A DNA stretch of 64,000 bases, taken from an uncultured Clostridia bacterium (GTDB taxonomy: Bacteria; Bacillota; Clostridia; Oscillospirales; Ruminococcaceae). Positions 16,370 through 25,428 of this stretch are shown in pieces (the stretch's first letter is position 1; each line of letters opens with the position of its first letter). The stretch spans positions 1-64,000 of the forward strand of contig CANQWC010000009.1 in the NCBI GenBank assembly GCA_947627455.1, given 5' to 3'. Position numbers and translations under genes: made by a program. The notes under the pieces were generated by a model. The model searched no databases. It had not been told where the DNA came from and saw only the letters and a list, made by a program, of their open reading frames with translations.

Positions 16370-17590
16370 ATGACCTATACCGCTGAAGAAACGATACAGT
16401 ATGTTGCCGAGGAGGACGTAAAGTTTATACGTCTTGCTTTTGTCGATGTTTTCGGCACTCAGAAGAATATTTCTATCCAGCCGGGGGAGCTCGAGCGCGC
16501 CTTTAAATACGGCATCGGCATCGACGCTTCGGCGATAGCGGGCTTCGGCGGGGTGGTTCATTCCGACCTGTTTCTGCACCCCGACCCGTCAACCCTCGCG
16601 ATACTCCCGTGGAGGCCAGAGCACGGCAGGGTAGTCAGAATGTTCTGCACGATCACCTATCCCGACGGCCGCGAGTTTTTGCCCGACACAAGAAGCCTCC
16701 TCAAAAAGGCGGTAGAGCTTGCCGAGGAAGAGGGTTACAGCTTCTATATCGGCTCGGAGACCGAGTTTTACCTCTTTAACCGCGATGAAAAGGGCAACCC
16801 TACCGACGAACCCTACGACGAAGCGGGTTATATGGACATCGCGCCCGCCGACAAGGGCGAGAATGTGCGTCGCGAGATATGCCTTGACCTCGAGAGAATG
16901 GGGATAATCCCCGAAAGCTCTCACCACGCCGAGGGCCCCGGGCAGAATGAGATAGATTTCAAGCGCGCCGACCCCTTGAAGGCTGCCGACGACGCCGTGA
17001 CTTTCCGCTCGGTAGTAAGCACCATCGCCGCAAGAAACGGCCTTTACGCCGATTTTTCCCCGAAGCCGCTCAAAAACCGCGCGGGCAACGGCTTTCATAT
17101 AAAGGTCTCGGTCGCGCATAACGAGCGCGGCGAGCTTTTGCCGAAGGTCATCGCGGGAATACTCAACCGCGTGAACGACATGACCCTCTTCCTCAACACC
17201 GTCAGCGAGTCTTATTTAAGGCTCGGAGCGAATAAGGCGCCGAAGTATGTCTCATGGTCGGGCGAGAACCGCTCTCAGCTGATAAGAATACCCGCACCCG
17301 TCGGCGAATCTCAGGATCTCAGAGCCGCCGAGCTTCGTTCTCCCGACCCGATGGCGAACCCCTACCTTGCCTTCGCGCTGATAATTCTTGCGGGGCTCGA
17401 GGGCCTCAAGAGCGGCGCCGAGCTTCCGATGGCCGCCGATATTGACCTCTACTCCGCCGACGAGGAGACCCTTTCGGGCTTCAAGGCGCTGCCCCACGAC
17501 CTCGACGAGGCGATAAGAGCGGCGCGTTCAAGCGATTTCATCAAAAAATATCTTCCCGACCAGCTGCTGGAGAGCTATATAAAGAGGTAA
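16370..17590 (+). CDS. glnA: Glutamine synthetase, type I, compact form
   Basis: Ammonia is fixed onto glutamate using ATP. Motifs visible: VDVFGTQKNISI, SETEFYLF (metal-ligand Glu), SHHAEGPGQNEIDF, NRAGNGFHIKVS, RLGANKAPKYVSWSGENRSQLIRIP and AAELRSPDPMANPYLAFALI. At 406 residues it is shorter than usual GSI (about 440-470), the loss being spread over the C-terminal third. The window therefore has two unrelated-length glutamine synthetases: this one inside the glutamate synthase operon and GSIII on the divergent strand. The ATG at 16370 follows a GGAGAGGG site 24 bases after the preceding stop. Confidence 0.92.
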   Translation: MTYTAEETIQYVAEEDVKFIRLAFVDVFGTQKNISIQPGELERAFKYGIGIDASAIAGFGGVVHSDLFLHPDPSTLAILPWRPEHGRVVRMFCTITYPDGREFLPDTRSLLKKAVELAEEEGYSFYIGSETEFYLFNRDEKGNPTDEPYDEAGYMDIAPADKGENVRREICLDLERMGIIPESSHHAEGPGQNEIDFKRADPLKAADDAVTFRSVVSTIAARNGLYADFSPKPLKNRAGNGFHIKVSVAHNERGELLPKVIAGILNRVNDMTLFLNTVSESYLRLGANKAPKYVSWSGENRSQLIRIPAPVGESQDLRAAELRSPDPMANPYLAFALIILAGLEGLKSGAELPMAADIDLYSADEETLSGFKALPHDLDEAIRAARSSDFIKKYLPDQLLESYIKR

Positions 17591-17615
17591 ACCGAATTTT
17601 TTGCGGAGGGAAACC

Positions 17616-18203
17616 ATGGGCCCGAAAGAAAATGTTTACAGCGTTCTGCTTGTCTCTGCCGCCGAGAAGTTCAATTCTTCGCTGATAAACGCTCTTCCGA
17701 CCGAAAGATACGGCCCGATAAAGGTCGTTTCGGGCGTCGGGATAGCCAAGCGGGAGCTTCTTGAGCGGTCGTACGACATCGTGTTGATAAACACACCGCT
17801 CCCCGACGACTTCGGCACACGGCTTGCGATAGATCTGTCTACCGATCTCGGTCTCGGGGTGATAATATTCGTCAGAAGCGAGAATTTCAGCGAGGTATAT
17901 GACCAAGTGACCGATTACGGCGTTTTGACGGTTTCAAAGCCCGCCAACGGGCAGATACTTTTACAGTCGATGCTTCTTCTCTGCGCGACCCGCGAACGCC
18001 TCCGCAGAATGGAGAAAAAGACGGCATCCATCGAGGAGAAAATGGAGGAGATAAGGCTTGTCAACAGGGCGAAGTGGGTGCTCATCGACAACCTTAAAAT
18101 GAACGAAGCCGAGGCGCACCGATATATCGAGAGGCAGGCGATGAACTCCTGCACCCCGAAAAAACAGGTCGCCGAGGAGATAATAAAACAGTATGGAAAA
18201 TAA
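17616..18203 (+). CDS. ANTAR-domain response-regulator-like antiterminator
   Basis: A 195-residue protein with an N-terminal receiver-like domain (about 1-125), a coiled-coil linker (REKL-type heptads around ERLRRMEKKTASIEEKMEE) and a C-terminal ANTAR RNA-binding domain (about 140-190: NRAKWVLIDNLKMNEAEAHRYIERQAM...KKQVAEEII). Where a receiver normally has its phospho-acceptor Asp, this one reads VLINTPLPD, with Asn, so signalling by phosphorylation is doubtful. ANTAR proteins bind paired hexaloop hairpins and block terminators. Matching hexaloops occur in the glnN leader and at the head of this operon. The ATG at 17616 follows GCGGAGGG; the TTG at 17601 is less likely. Confidence 0.88.
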   Translation: MGPKENVYSVLLVSAAEKFNSSLINALPTERYGPIKVVSGVGIAKRELLERSYDIVLINTPLPDDFGTRLAIDLSTDLGLGVIIFVRSENFSEVYDQVTDYGVLTVSKPANGQILLQSMLLLCATRERLRRMEKKTASIEEKMEEIRLVNRAKWVLIDNLKMNEAEAHRYIERQAMNSCTPKKQVAEEIIKQYGK

Positions 18204-18218
18204 TAACAGGGAGGCTGA

Positions 18219-19829
<1,611 letters not shown>

Positions 19830-19837
19830 AAAATTGA

Positions 19838-19867
19838 AAGCGGAACGTCTTCGGGTGTTCCGCTTTT
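19838..19867 (+). terminator. Terminator after pyrG
   Basis: AGCGGAAC (19839-19846) pairs with GTTCCGCT (19857-19864), with a 10-base loop and a short T-run. It closes the 8.5-kb nitrogen operon. Confidence 0.85.
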
Positions 19868-19963
19868 GCGCTTCTCTACAGTCATATTTTACAAGAGCTT
19901 TTGCAAAGGCATATTGAAAAGCAACCATAAAGCCGAATTTTTGCGAATATTCGGGATTAGCTC

Positions 19964-19992
19964 TTGACTTTATAAGTTTAAAGGCGTACAAT
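19964..19992 (+). promoter_or_regulatory. Promoter of the aromatic amino acid operon
   Basis: TTGACT (19964-19969), 17-base spacer, TACAAT (19987-19992). Start of transcription is expected near 19999, giving a leader of about 155 bases. Confidence 0.85.
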
Positions 19993-20020
19993 ATATAAAA
20001 CGCTTTTTCGGAGGTGCGCC

Positions 20021-20068
20021 GTGTCTGCGGTAACTGATTTCGGTTTTTATTATTATTTTATCATCTGA
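20021..20068 (+). CDS. Phe/Tyr-rich leader peptide of the aromatic operon
   Basis: A 15-codon ORF, GTG start, well placed behind GGAGG (20010-20014), encodes MSAVTDFGFYYYFII. Three Phe and three consecutive Tyr codons lie in the seven positions FGFYYYF. This is the layout of amino-acid-sensing leader peptides such as PheL. The stop codon TGA (20066-20068) overlaps the left arm of the proposed antiterminator (20067-20073). A ribosome halted at the Tyr codons would leave that arm free. One reaching the stop would cover it and let the terminator form. The genes downstream make chorismate and the tyrosine precursor, matching the sensed residues. Confidence 0.8.
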   Translation: MSAVTDFGFYYYFII

Positions 20069-20134
20069 GCAGTACGGGCATTTTCATTTTTGCTCCACTG
20101 CTTATTCGTGTTGAATAATCAATGGGGCGTTTTT
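20067..20134 (+). promoter_or_regulatory. Attenuator of the aromatic operon (antiterminator and terminator)
   Basis: Terminator: GCTCCA (20092-20097) pairs with TGGGGC (20123-20128), an inner TTATTC/GAATAA helix (20102-20107 with 20113-20118) extends it, and GTTTTT follows. Antiterminator: GAGCAGT (20067-20073) pairs with ACTGCTT (20097-20103), seven pairs that use bases of the terminator's left arm. The two are mutually exclusive. The first structural gene begins 20 bases after the T-run, with its own GGAGG at 20144-20148. Confidence 0.8.
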
Positions 20135-20153
20135 ATTGTTATCGGAGGAAGTT

Positions 20154-21449
20154 ATGGATAAGCTTGAAGCCGCAAGGTCGAAAATCAACGAGGTAGATTC
20201 AAAAATCGCCGAGCTCTGGGTCGAGCGCATGGCCGCTGTTGCCGATGTCTCCGACTATAAGCGCGAGCACGGCCTGCCCGTTCTTGATTCGGGCCGCGAG
20301 TCGGCTCTTCTTGAAAAAAATCTTGAGAATATTCCCGATGATCTTCGCGGCTATTACGCCGATTTTCTGAAGGGCGTCATCGGCGTCTCAAAAAAATATC
20401 AGCGAGACATGTCGGCCAAAGAGAGCGGCTTTATCTGCCTTAATCTCGGCGACCGAAGCTATGACATCTGCGTCGAACGGGGCAGTCTTTCCCGCGCGGG
20501 CGAGCTCATGAACCTGAAAAGAAAGGTTCTTGTCGTCACCGACGACGGCGTTCCCGCCGAATACGCAAAAACCGTCGCATCGTTTTGCGATGAGCCTTTT
20601 GTCGTCACCCTGCCGCAGGGCGAGAGCACCAAGTGCCTTGAAAGCTTCCGCCTGCTTCTTCGCAGAATGCTCGACAGCCGCTTCACGAGGGGCGACTGCG
20701 TTGTCGCGGTCGGCGGGGGAGTTATCGGCGATCTTGCGGGCTTTGCGGCCTCGGCGTACATGCGCGGCATCGATTTTTACAACGTCCCGACGACCTCGCT
20801 CTCTCAGATCGACTCGTCGATTGGCGGAAAGGTCGCCATCGACCTCGACGGCTATAAAAATACCGTCGGCGCTTTCTGGCAGCCTAAATTTGTGCTCATC
20901 GACCCCGACGTCCTCTCGACGCTCGACCAAAGGCAGCTCTCCTGCGGGCTTGCCGAGGCGGTGAAGATGTCGCTATGCTTCGACGAGGGCCTCTTCGCGA
21001 TGTTTGAAAACGGCGATATCTCTCAGAATCTCGACGAAATAATCCGCCGCTCGCTGATGATAAAAAAATCGGTCGTCGAGCGCGACGAGCGTGAATCGGG
21101 CCTTCGCAGGGTTCTCAACTTCGGCCACACGATCGGCCACGGAATCGAGACTGCCGAGGGCGGCCGCCTCTTCCACGGCGAATGTGTTGCGCTCGGTATG
21201 CTTTCGATGTGCTCGCCGAGCGTCAGAAAAAGGCTGATAAAGGTTCTTGAAAAGCTCAACCTGCCGACGGAAATCACCGCCGACATTGAAAAGGTCAAGT
21301 CGGCTATGCTTCACGACAAAAAGTCGGTGCAAAGCGGCGTTGCGGTGGTAAGGGTCCCCGAGGCGGGCCGCTTTAAGCTTGAAAACCTGAGCTTTGAAAA
21401 GCTCTTCGCCGAGCTTGACAGCTATATTTCGGAGGTGCGGAAAAAGTGA
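20154..21449 (+). CDS. Chorismate mutase - 3-dehydroquinate synthase fusion
   Basis: Residues 1-about 85 form an AroQ-type chorismate mutase: the helical pattern LEAARSKINEVDSKIAELWVERMAAVADVSDYKREHGLPVLD has the conserved Arg, Lys and Asp spacing. From about residue 95 to the end is AroB, the NAD-dependent dehydroquinate synthase: VVTDDGVPAEYA, VAVGGGVIGDLAGFAAS, MRGIDFYNVPTTSLSQIDSSIGGK, and the metal ligands in NFGHTIGHGIE and FHGECVALGM. The steps joined are the second of the shikimate pathway and the first after chorismate, so they are not consecutive. Total 431 residues. The ATG at 20154 has GGAGG. It heads the operon, and its stop overlaps aroC (GTGA). Confidence 0.92.
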   Translation: MDKLEAARSKINEVDSKIAELWVERMAAVADVSDYKREHGLPVLDSGRESALLEKNLENIPDDLRGYYADFLKGVIGVSKKYQRDMSAKESGFICLNLGDRSYDICVERGSLSRAGELMNLKRKVLVVTDDGVPAEYAKTVASFCDEPFVVTLPQGESTKCLESFRLLLRRMLDSRFTRGDCVVAVGGGVIGDLAGFAASAYMRGIDFYNVPTTSLSQIDSSIGGKVAIDLDGYKNTVGAFWQPKFVLIDPDVLSTLDQRQLSCGLAEAVKMSLCFDEGLFAMFENGDISQNLDEIIRRSLMIKKSVVERDERESGLRRVLNFGHTIGHGIETAEGGRLFHGECVALGMLSMCSPSVRKRLIKVLEKLNLPTEITADIEKVKSAMLHDKKSVQSGVAVVRVPEAGRFKLENLSFEKLFAELDSYISEVRKK

Positions 21450-22537
21450 AAAATACATACGGAAACAGCGTCAGCATAACCCTTTTCGGCGAGAGCCACG
21501 GCCCCGCGATAGGCGCGGTTCTTGACGGCCTCGCCGCGGGAATACCCGTCGACGAGAGCTTTATCGCCGAGCAGCTCAGAAAGCGCCGCCCGAGCGGTAA
21601 AATCTCGACCTCGCGGGTTGAGGAGGACAAATTTGAGATCCTCAGCGGCGTGTTCAACGGAAAGACCACGGGCACCCCGATAGCTGTAGTTATACCCAAC
21701 GAAAATGTCAAGAGCGGCGATTATTCTGATATTTCGCGGCTTGCACGCCCGGGGCACGCCGACTACACCGCCCACCTGAAATATCACGGCTTTGAAGATT
21801 TCAGGGGCGGCGGCCATTTCAGCGGGCGTGTGACCGCTGCGATAGTTGCCGTCGGCGCGATAGCCGCTTCGGCGCTCACGGCAAAGGGCGTTAAAATCGG
21901 CACGCATATAAAATCCTGCGCGGGAATCTCGGACCGCGAGTTTTCGGATATCGAGAGCGACATCGACCTGCTCAATTCCCTCGATTTTTCCGTTCTCGAT
22001 CCCGAGATCTCCTCCGCGATGATCGAGAAGATCGAGGCCGCCGCAAAGGACGGCGACAGCGTCGGCGGCGAGCTTGAAACCGCTGTATTCGGCTTCCCGT
22101 CGGGCGTCGGCGAGCCTTTCTTTGACAGCGTTGAGAGCCGCCTTTCCCATGCTCTTTTCTCGATTCCTGCGGTCAAGGGCGTTCAGTTCGGTGACGGCTT
22201 TGCGCTCGCCTCGATGCGCGGAAGCGAGGCCAACGACCCCATCGAAATCAAGGGCGGCAGGGTCGTCACAAAGACCAACCGCGCGGGCGGCATCAACGGG
22301 GGAATCACCAACGGAATGCCGATAATTTTCAGCTGCGCGATAAAGCCCACGCCGTCGATATTCAAGACCCAAGACACCGTCGACTATATCAGGCTTGAAA
22401 ACGCCAAGCTGAGCCTCAAGGGCCGCCACGACCCCGCGATTATCCACCGCGCCCGAGTCGTCATCGACAGCATAGCTGCTATATCTCTCTGCGACATGCT
22501 CGCCGAGCGCTTCGGAACCGACTTTCTGATGCCATGA
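21446..22537 (+). CDS. aroC: Chorismate synthase
   Basis: It forms chorismate from EPSP with reduced FMN. Signature segments: SVSITLFGESHGPAIGAVLDGL near the N-terminus, KRRPSGKISTSRVEEDKFEILSG, RPGHADYTAHLKY, RGGGHFSGRVTA, and toward the end GGINGGITNGMPIIF and RHDPAIIHRARVV. 363 residues, normal length. The GTG start at 21446 overlaps the previous stop by four bases, with GGAGGTG upstream, so translation is coupled to the mutase/DHQ synthase. Confidence 0.97.
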   Translation: MKNTYGNSVSITLFGESHGPAIGAVLDGLAAGIPVDESFIAEQLRKRRPSGKISTSRVEEDKFEILSGVFNGKTTGTPIAVVIPNENVKSGDYSDISRLARPGHADYTAHLKYHGFEDFRGGGHFSGRVTAAIVAVGAIAASALTAKGVKIGTHIKSCAGISDREFSDIESDIDLLNSLDFSVLDPEISSAMIEKIEAAAKDGDSVGGELETAVFGFPSGVGEPFFDSVESRLSHALFSIPAVKGVQFGDGFALASMRGSEANDPIEIKGGRVVTKTNRAGGINGGITNGMPIIFSCAIKPTPSIFKTQDTVDYIRLENAKLSLKGRHDPAIIHRARVVIDSIAAISLCDMLAERFGTDFLMP

Positions 22538-22551
22538 TCCGGAGGTAATAA

Positions 22552-23790
22552 ATGGAATACGGCTGCATCGCAAAAAAACTCGGGCATAGCTTTTCCGCGG
22601 AAATACACTCGCTCATCGGCGGCTACGACTACCGCCTCCGCGAGGTCGCCGAGGACGAGCTCGACAGCTTCATGAAAGCCCGCGACTTCATCGGAATCAA
22701 CGTCACGATACCCTATAAAAAGGACGTGATTCCCTATCTTTCCGAGATGAACGACATCGCCGCGCGAATCGGCTCGGTCAACACCGTTGTGAACCGAGGC
22801 GGAAAGCTTTACGGCTATAACACCGATTATTTCGGTCTGAAAGCCCTGATCGCCCATGCGAAAATTTCTCTCGAGGGCAGAACGGTGCTGGTTCTCGGCA
22901 CTGGCGGCACCTCGGTGATGGCTCAGTGCGTCGCGAGCGACCTCGGCGCAAAAGAGGTCAAGGCTGTCTCGCGAAGGCCCGCCGACGGAGTTATCACCTA
23001 TCGCGAGGCCGAAGAAAACTATCGCGATGCCGAAATTATCATCAACACGACGCCCGTCGGAATGTTCCCCGAAAACTACGCCGCGCCGATAGATATTTCC
23101 CGATTTGAGCGTCTCGAAGGCGTTGTCGACGCGGTTTTCAACCCGCTGCGAACCCCTCTTGTGCTGAGCGCCGAAAAGCGCGGAATAAAGGCTGAGGGCG
23201 GGCTTTATATGCTCGTCGCCCAGGCGGTCTATGCCTCGGAAATTTTCCGCGATGTCAGCATACCTAAGACTGAAATTGACAGAATTTTCCGCGGGGTTCT
23301 TCGCATGAAAGAGAACATCGCCCTGACGGGAATGCCCGCCTGCGGCAAAAGTGCGACGGGAAGATTCATCGCCGAAAAGCTCGGCCGCAAGCTCGTCGAC
23401 ACCGATGATGAGATAGTCAAGAGAACGGGTAAAGAGATCACCGAGATTTTTGCCGAGCTCGGCGAAGGGGGCTTCCGAGACATTGAGACAGAGGTAATAA
23501 AAGACGTCTGCAAGCGCTCGGGCATAGTGATTTCAACGGGCGGAGGAGCGATTCTGCGCGATGAAAACGTCGACGCGCTCAGGCAGAACTGTAAAGTATT
23601 CTTCCTTGACAGAGATCCCGATTGGCTCACCCCGACCGCCGACCGCCCGACCGCGAGCGACAGAGCGGCCATAAGAAAGCGCTATGACGAGCGCCACGAA
23701 AGGTATATCTCCACCGCCGACGAGGTCATAATCCCCGCCGACGGCGCAGAAATAAACGCAAAAACGGTAATTGAAAGGTTTTTGAAATGA
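22552..23790 (+). CDS. aroE/aroK: Shikimate dehydrogenase - shikimate kinase fusion
   Basis: Two consecutive shikimate steps in one 412-residue chain. AroE occupies about residues 1-245: GCIAKKLGHSFSAEIH, INVTIPYKKDVIPYL with the catalytic Lys, NTVVNRGGKLYGYNTDYFG, the NADP fold VLVLGTGGTSVMAQ, INTTPVGMFP. AroK begins at about residue 255: P-loop LTGMPACGKSATGRFIAEKLG, DTDDEIVKRTG, a mid-domain GGFRDIE (usually FRxxE), STGGGAILRDEN, then a lid region with DRPTASDRAAIRKRYDERHERY. Both active sites look intact. The ATG at 22552 has GGAGG; the end overlaps aroQ by four bases (ATGA). Confidence 0.95.
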   Translation: MEYGCIAKKLGHSFSAEIHSLIGGYDYRLREVAEDELDSFMKARDFIGINVTIPYKKDVIPYLSEMNDIAARIGSVNTVVNRGGKLYGYNTDYFGLKALIAHAKISLEGRTVLVLGTGGTSVMAQCVASDLGAKEVKAVSRRPADGVITYREAEENYRDAEIIINTTPVGMFPENYAAPIDISRFERLEGVVDAVFNPLRTPLVLSAEKRGIKAEGGLYMLVAQAVYASEIFRDVSIPKTEIDRIFRGVLRMKENIALTGMPACGKSATGRFIAEKLGRKLVDTDDEIVKRTGKEITEIFAELGEGGFRDIETEVIKDVCKRSGIVISTGGGAILRDENVDALRQNCKVFFLDRDPDWLTPTADRPTASDRAAIRKRYDERHERYISTADEVIIPADGAEINAKTVIERFLK

Positions 23791-24224
23791 AGATTCTCGT
23801 GATTAACGGCCCGAACCTGAACATGCTCGGTATACGCGAGCCCGACATCTACGGCTGCGAGACCTACGCCTCGCTGATTAAAAAGATAGAGGAGCACTGT
23901 AAAGCAAAATCGCTTTACGTCGAGTGTTACCAATCCAACCACGAGGGCAGCCTCGTCGACAAAATTCAGGAGGCCTACGGTGTCTTTGACGGCATCGTGA
24001 TAAACCCTGGGGCCTATACCCATACAAGCGTCGCGCTGCTTGACGCGCTCAAAGCGGTCTCCATCCCGACCGTCGAGGTTCATATCTCCGAGGTTGACAA
24101 GCGCGAGGGTTTCCGCCAAACAAGCTACGTCAGAGCGGCCTGTATTGCGACTATAACGGGACACGGCACCGACGGCTATCTTGAGGCCATTGACCTCTTG
24201 GCTGAAAGGGCAGGCGCAAAATGA
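23787..24224 (+). CDS. aroQ: 3-dehydroquinate dehydratase, type II
   Basis: It dehydrates 3-dehydroquinate to 3-dehydroshikimate. At 145 residues with LVINGPNLNMLGIREPDIYG at the N-terminus (catalytic Tyr in IYG), QSNHEGSLVDKIQ, INPGAYTHTSVALLDAL and VEVHISEVDKREGFRQTSY, it is a clear small dodecameric-type enzyme, not type I AroD. ATGA overlaps link it to genes on both sides. Confidence 0.97.
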   Translation: MKILVINGPNLNMLGIREPDIYGCETYASLIKKIEEHCKAKSLYVECYQSNHEGSLVDKIQEAYGVFDGIVINPGAYTHTSVALLDALKAVSIPTVEVHISEVDKREGFRQTSYVRAACIATITGHGTDGYLEAIDLLAERAGAK

Positions 24225-25423
24225 TCGCAAAAATTGAGAAATCCCGCCTCAGCGGCTATGCAGGCGCACCGCCCTCAAAGAGCATGGCTCACCGCCTGCT
24301 TCTTCTTGCGGCGCTGACGGGCGGCAGATGTAAAGTAAATAACCTTGCCTATTCCGATGATGTCCTCGCGATGCTCGACTGCCTGCGGGCCCTCGGCGCT
24401 GAGTGCGAGGTCGACGGCTCAACCGTTTCAGTCGACGGCAGCAACTTCATGAAAAAAGTCACCCCGAGCCTCAACTGCCGCGAGAGCGGAAACACCCTGC
24501 GCTTTTTGATTCCGCTTTGCCTGACCCTCGGAAAAAAGGTGACGCTCAGCGGCTCAGACCGCCTTATGGAGCGCCCCCAGTCGGTTTATGAAGACCTTTG
24601 CAGCGAGCACGGCTTCAACTACGACGGCCGCGGGCCCATTACCGTAAAAGGCGGGCTCAGGGCGGGGAAGTATACCCTTGACGGCTCGGTCTCAAGCCAG
24701 TTTATCTCGGGCATGATCTTTGCGCTGCTTTACTGCGAGGGCGACAGCGTCATCAAAATTCTCCCGCCTTTTGAAAGCCGCTCCTACGTTGAGCTCACGC
24801 TTTCGGCGGTTCACGAATTCGGCGGCGAGGTAAGCTTCACCGACCCGCTCACGATAGCTGTAAAGGGCAGAAGCCTTACTCCTCGCGATGTCACCGTCGA
24901 GGGCGATTTCTCAAACTCCGCGTTTTTAGAGGCTTTTAACTTCATCGGCGGCGATGTATTCCTCAGCGGCCTGTCATTGGATTCCGCTCAGGGCGACAAG
25001 GCATACCGCTTTTATTTCCCGAAATTTTTGGATTCAAGCCCCGTGATCGACATAAGAGACTGCCCCGACCTCGGCCCGATATATATTGCGCTCGGTGTTC
25101 TTAAGAACGGCTGCACACTTATCGGCACCCGAAGGCTCTCAATCAAAGAGAGCGACCGAGGCGAAGCCATGAAAGAGGAGCTCAAAAAATTCGGCGCCGA
25201 TATTGTCATCGAGTTCGATAAGATAACCGTCCCGAAATGTTCTCTCAAAACCCCGAGCGAGCCCCTCAGCGGCCACAACGACCACCGCATTGTGATGTCT
25301 CTCGCGGTAATCTGTTCTGTCGTCGGCGGCACGATCGAGGGCGCGGAGGCGGTCAGAAAGACCTATCCCGACTTCTTCGACGTCACGAAAAATCTCGGCC
25401 TGCGGGTCGAACTTACGGAGTGA
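24221..25423 (+). CDS. aroA: EPSP synthase (3-phosphoshikimate 1-carboxyvinyltransferase)
   Basis: It joins phosphoenolpyruvate to shikimate-3-phosphate. Motifs visible: PPSKSMAHRLLLLAAL (substrate-binding Lys-Ser), LNCRESGNTLRFLIPLCL, LMERPQSVYEDL, SSQFISGMIFALL, IKESDRGEAMKEELKKFGAD and a C-terminal DHRIVMSLAV. 400 residues, slightly shorter than E. coli AroA (427). The LxxRESGxTLR variant is common in clostridia. The start overlaps the aroQ stop, and tyrA begins 5 bases after its stop. Confidence 0.96.
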   Translation: MIAKIEKSRLSGYAGAPPSKSMAHRLLLLAALTGGRCKVNNLAYSDDVLAMLDCLRALGAECEVDGSTVSVDGSNFMKKVTPSLNCRESGNTLRFLIPLCLTLGKKVTLSGSDRLMERPQSVYEDLCSEHGFNYDGRGPITVKGGLRAGKYTLDGSVSSQFISGMIFALLYCEGDSVIKILPPFESRSYVELTLSAVHEFGGEVSFTDPLTIAVKGRSLTPRDVTVEGDFSNSAFLEAFNFIGGDVFLSGLSLDSAQGDKAYRFYFPKFLDSSPVIDIRDCPDLGPIYIALGVLKNGCTLIGTRRLSIKESDRGEAMKEELKKFGADIVIEFDKITVPKCSLKTPSEPLSGHNDHRIVMSLAVICSVVGGTIEGAEAVRKTYPDFFDVTKNLGLRVELTE

Positions 25424-25428
25424 TTCAT

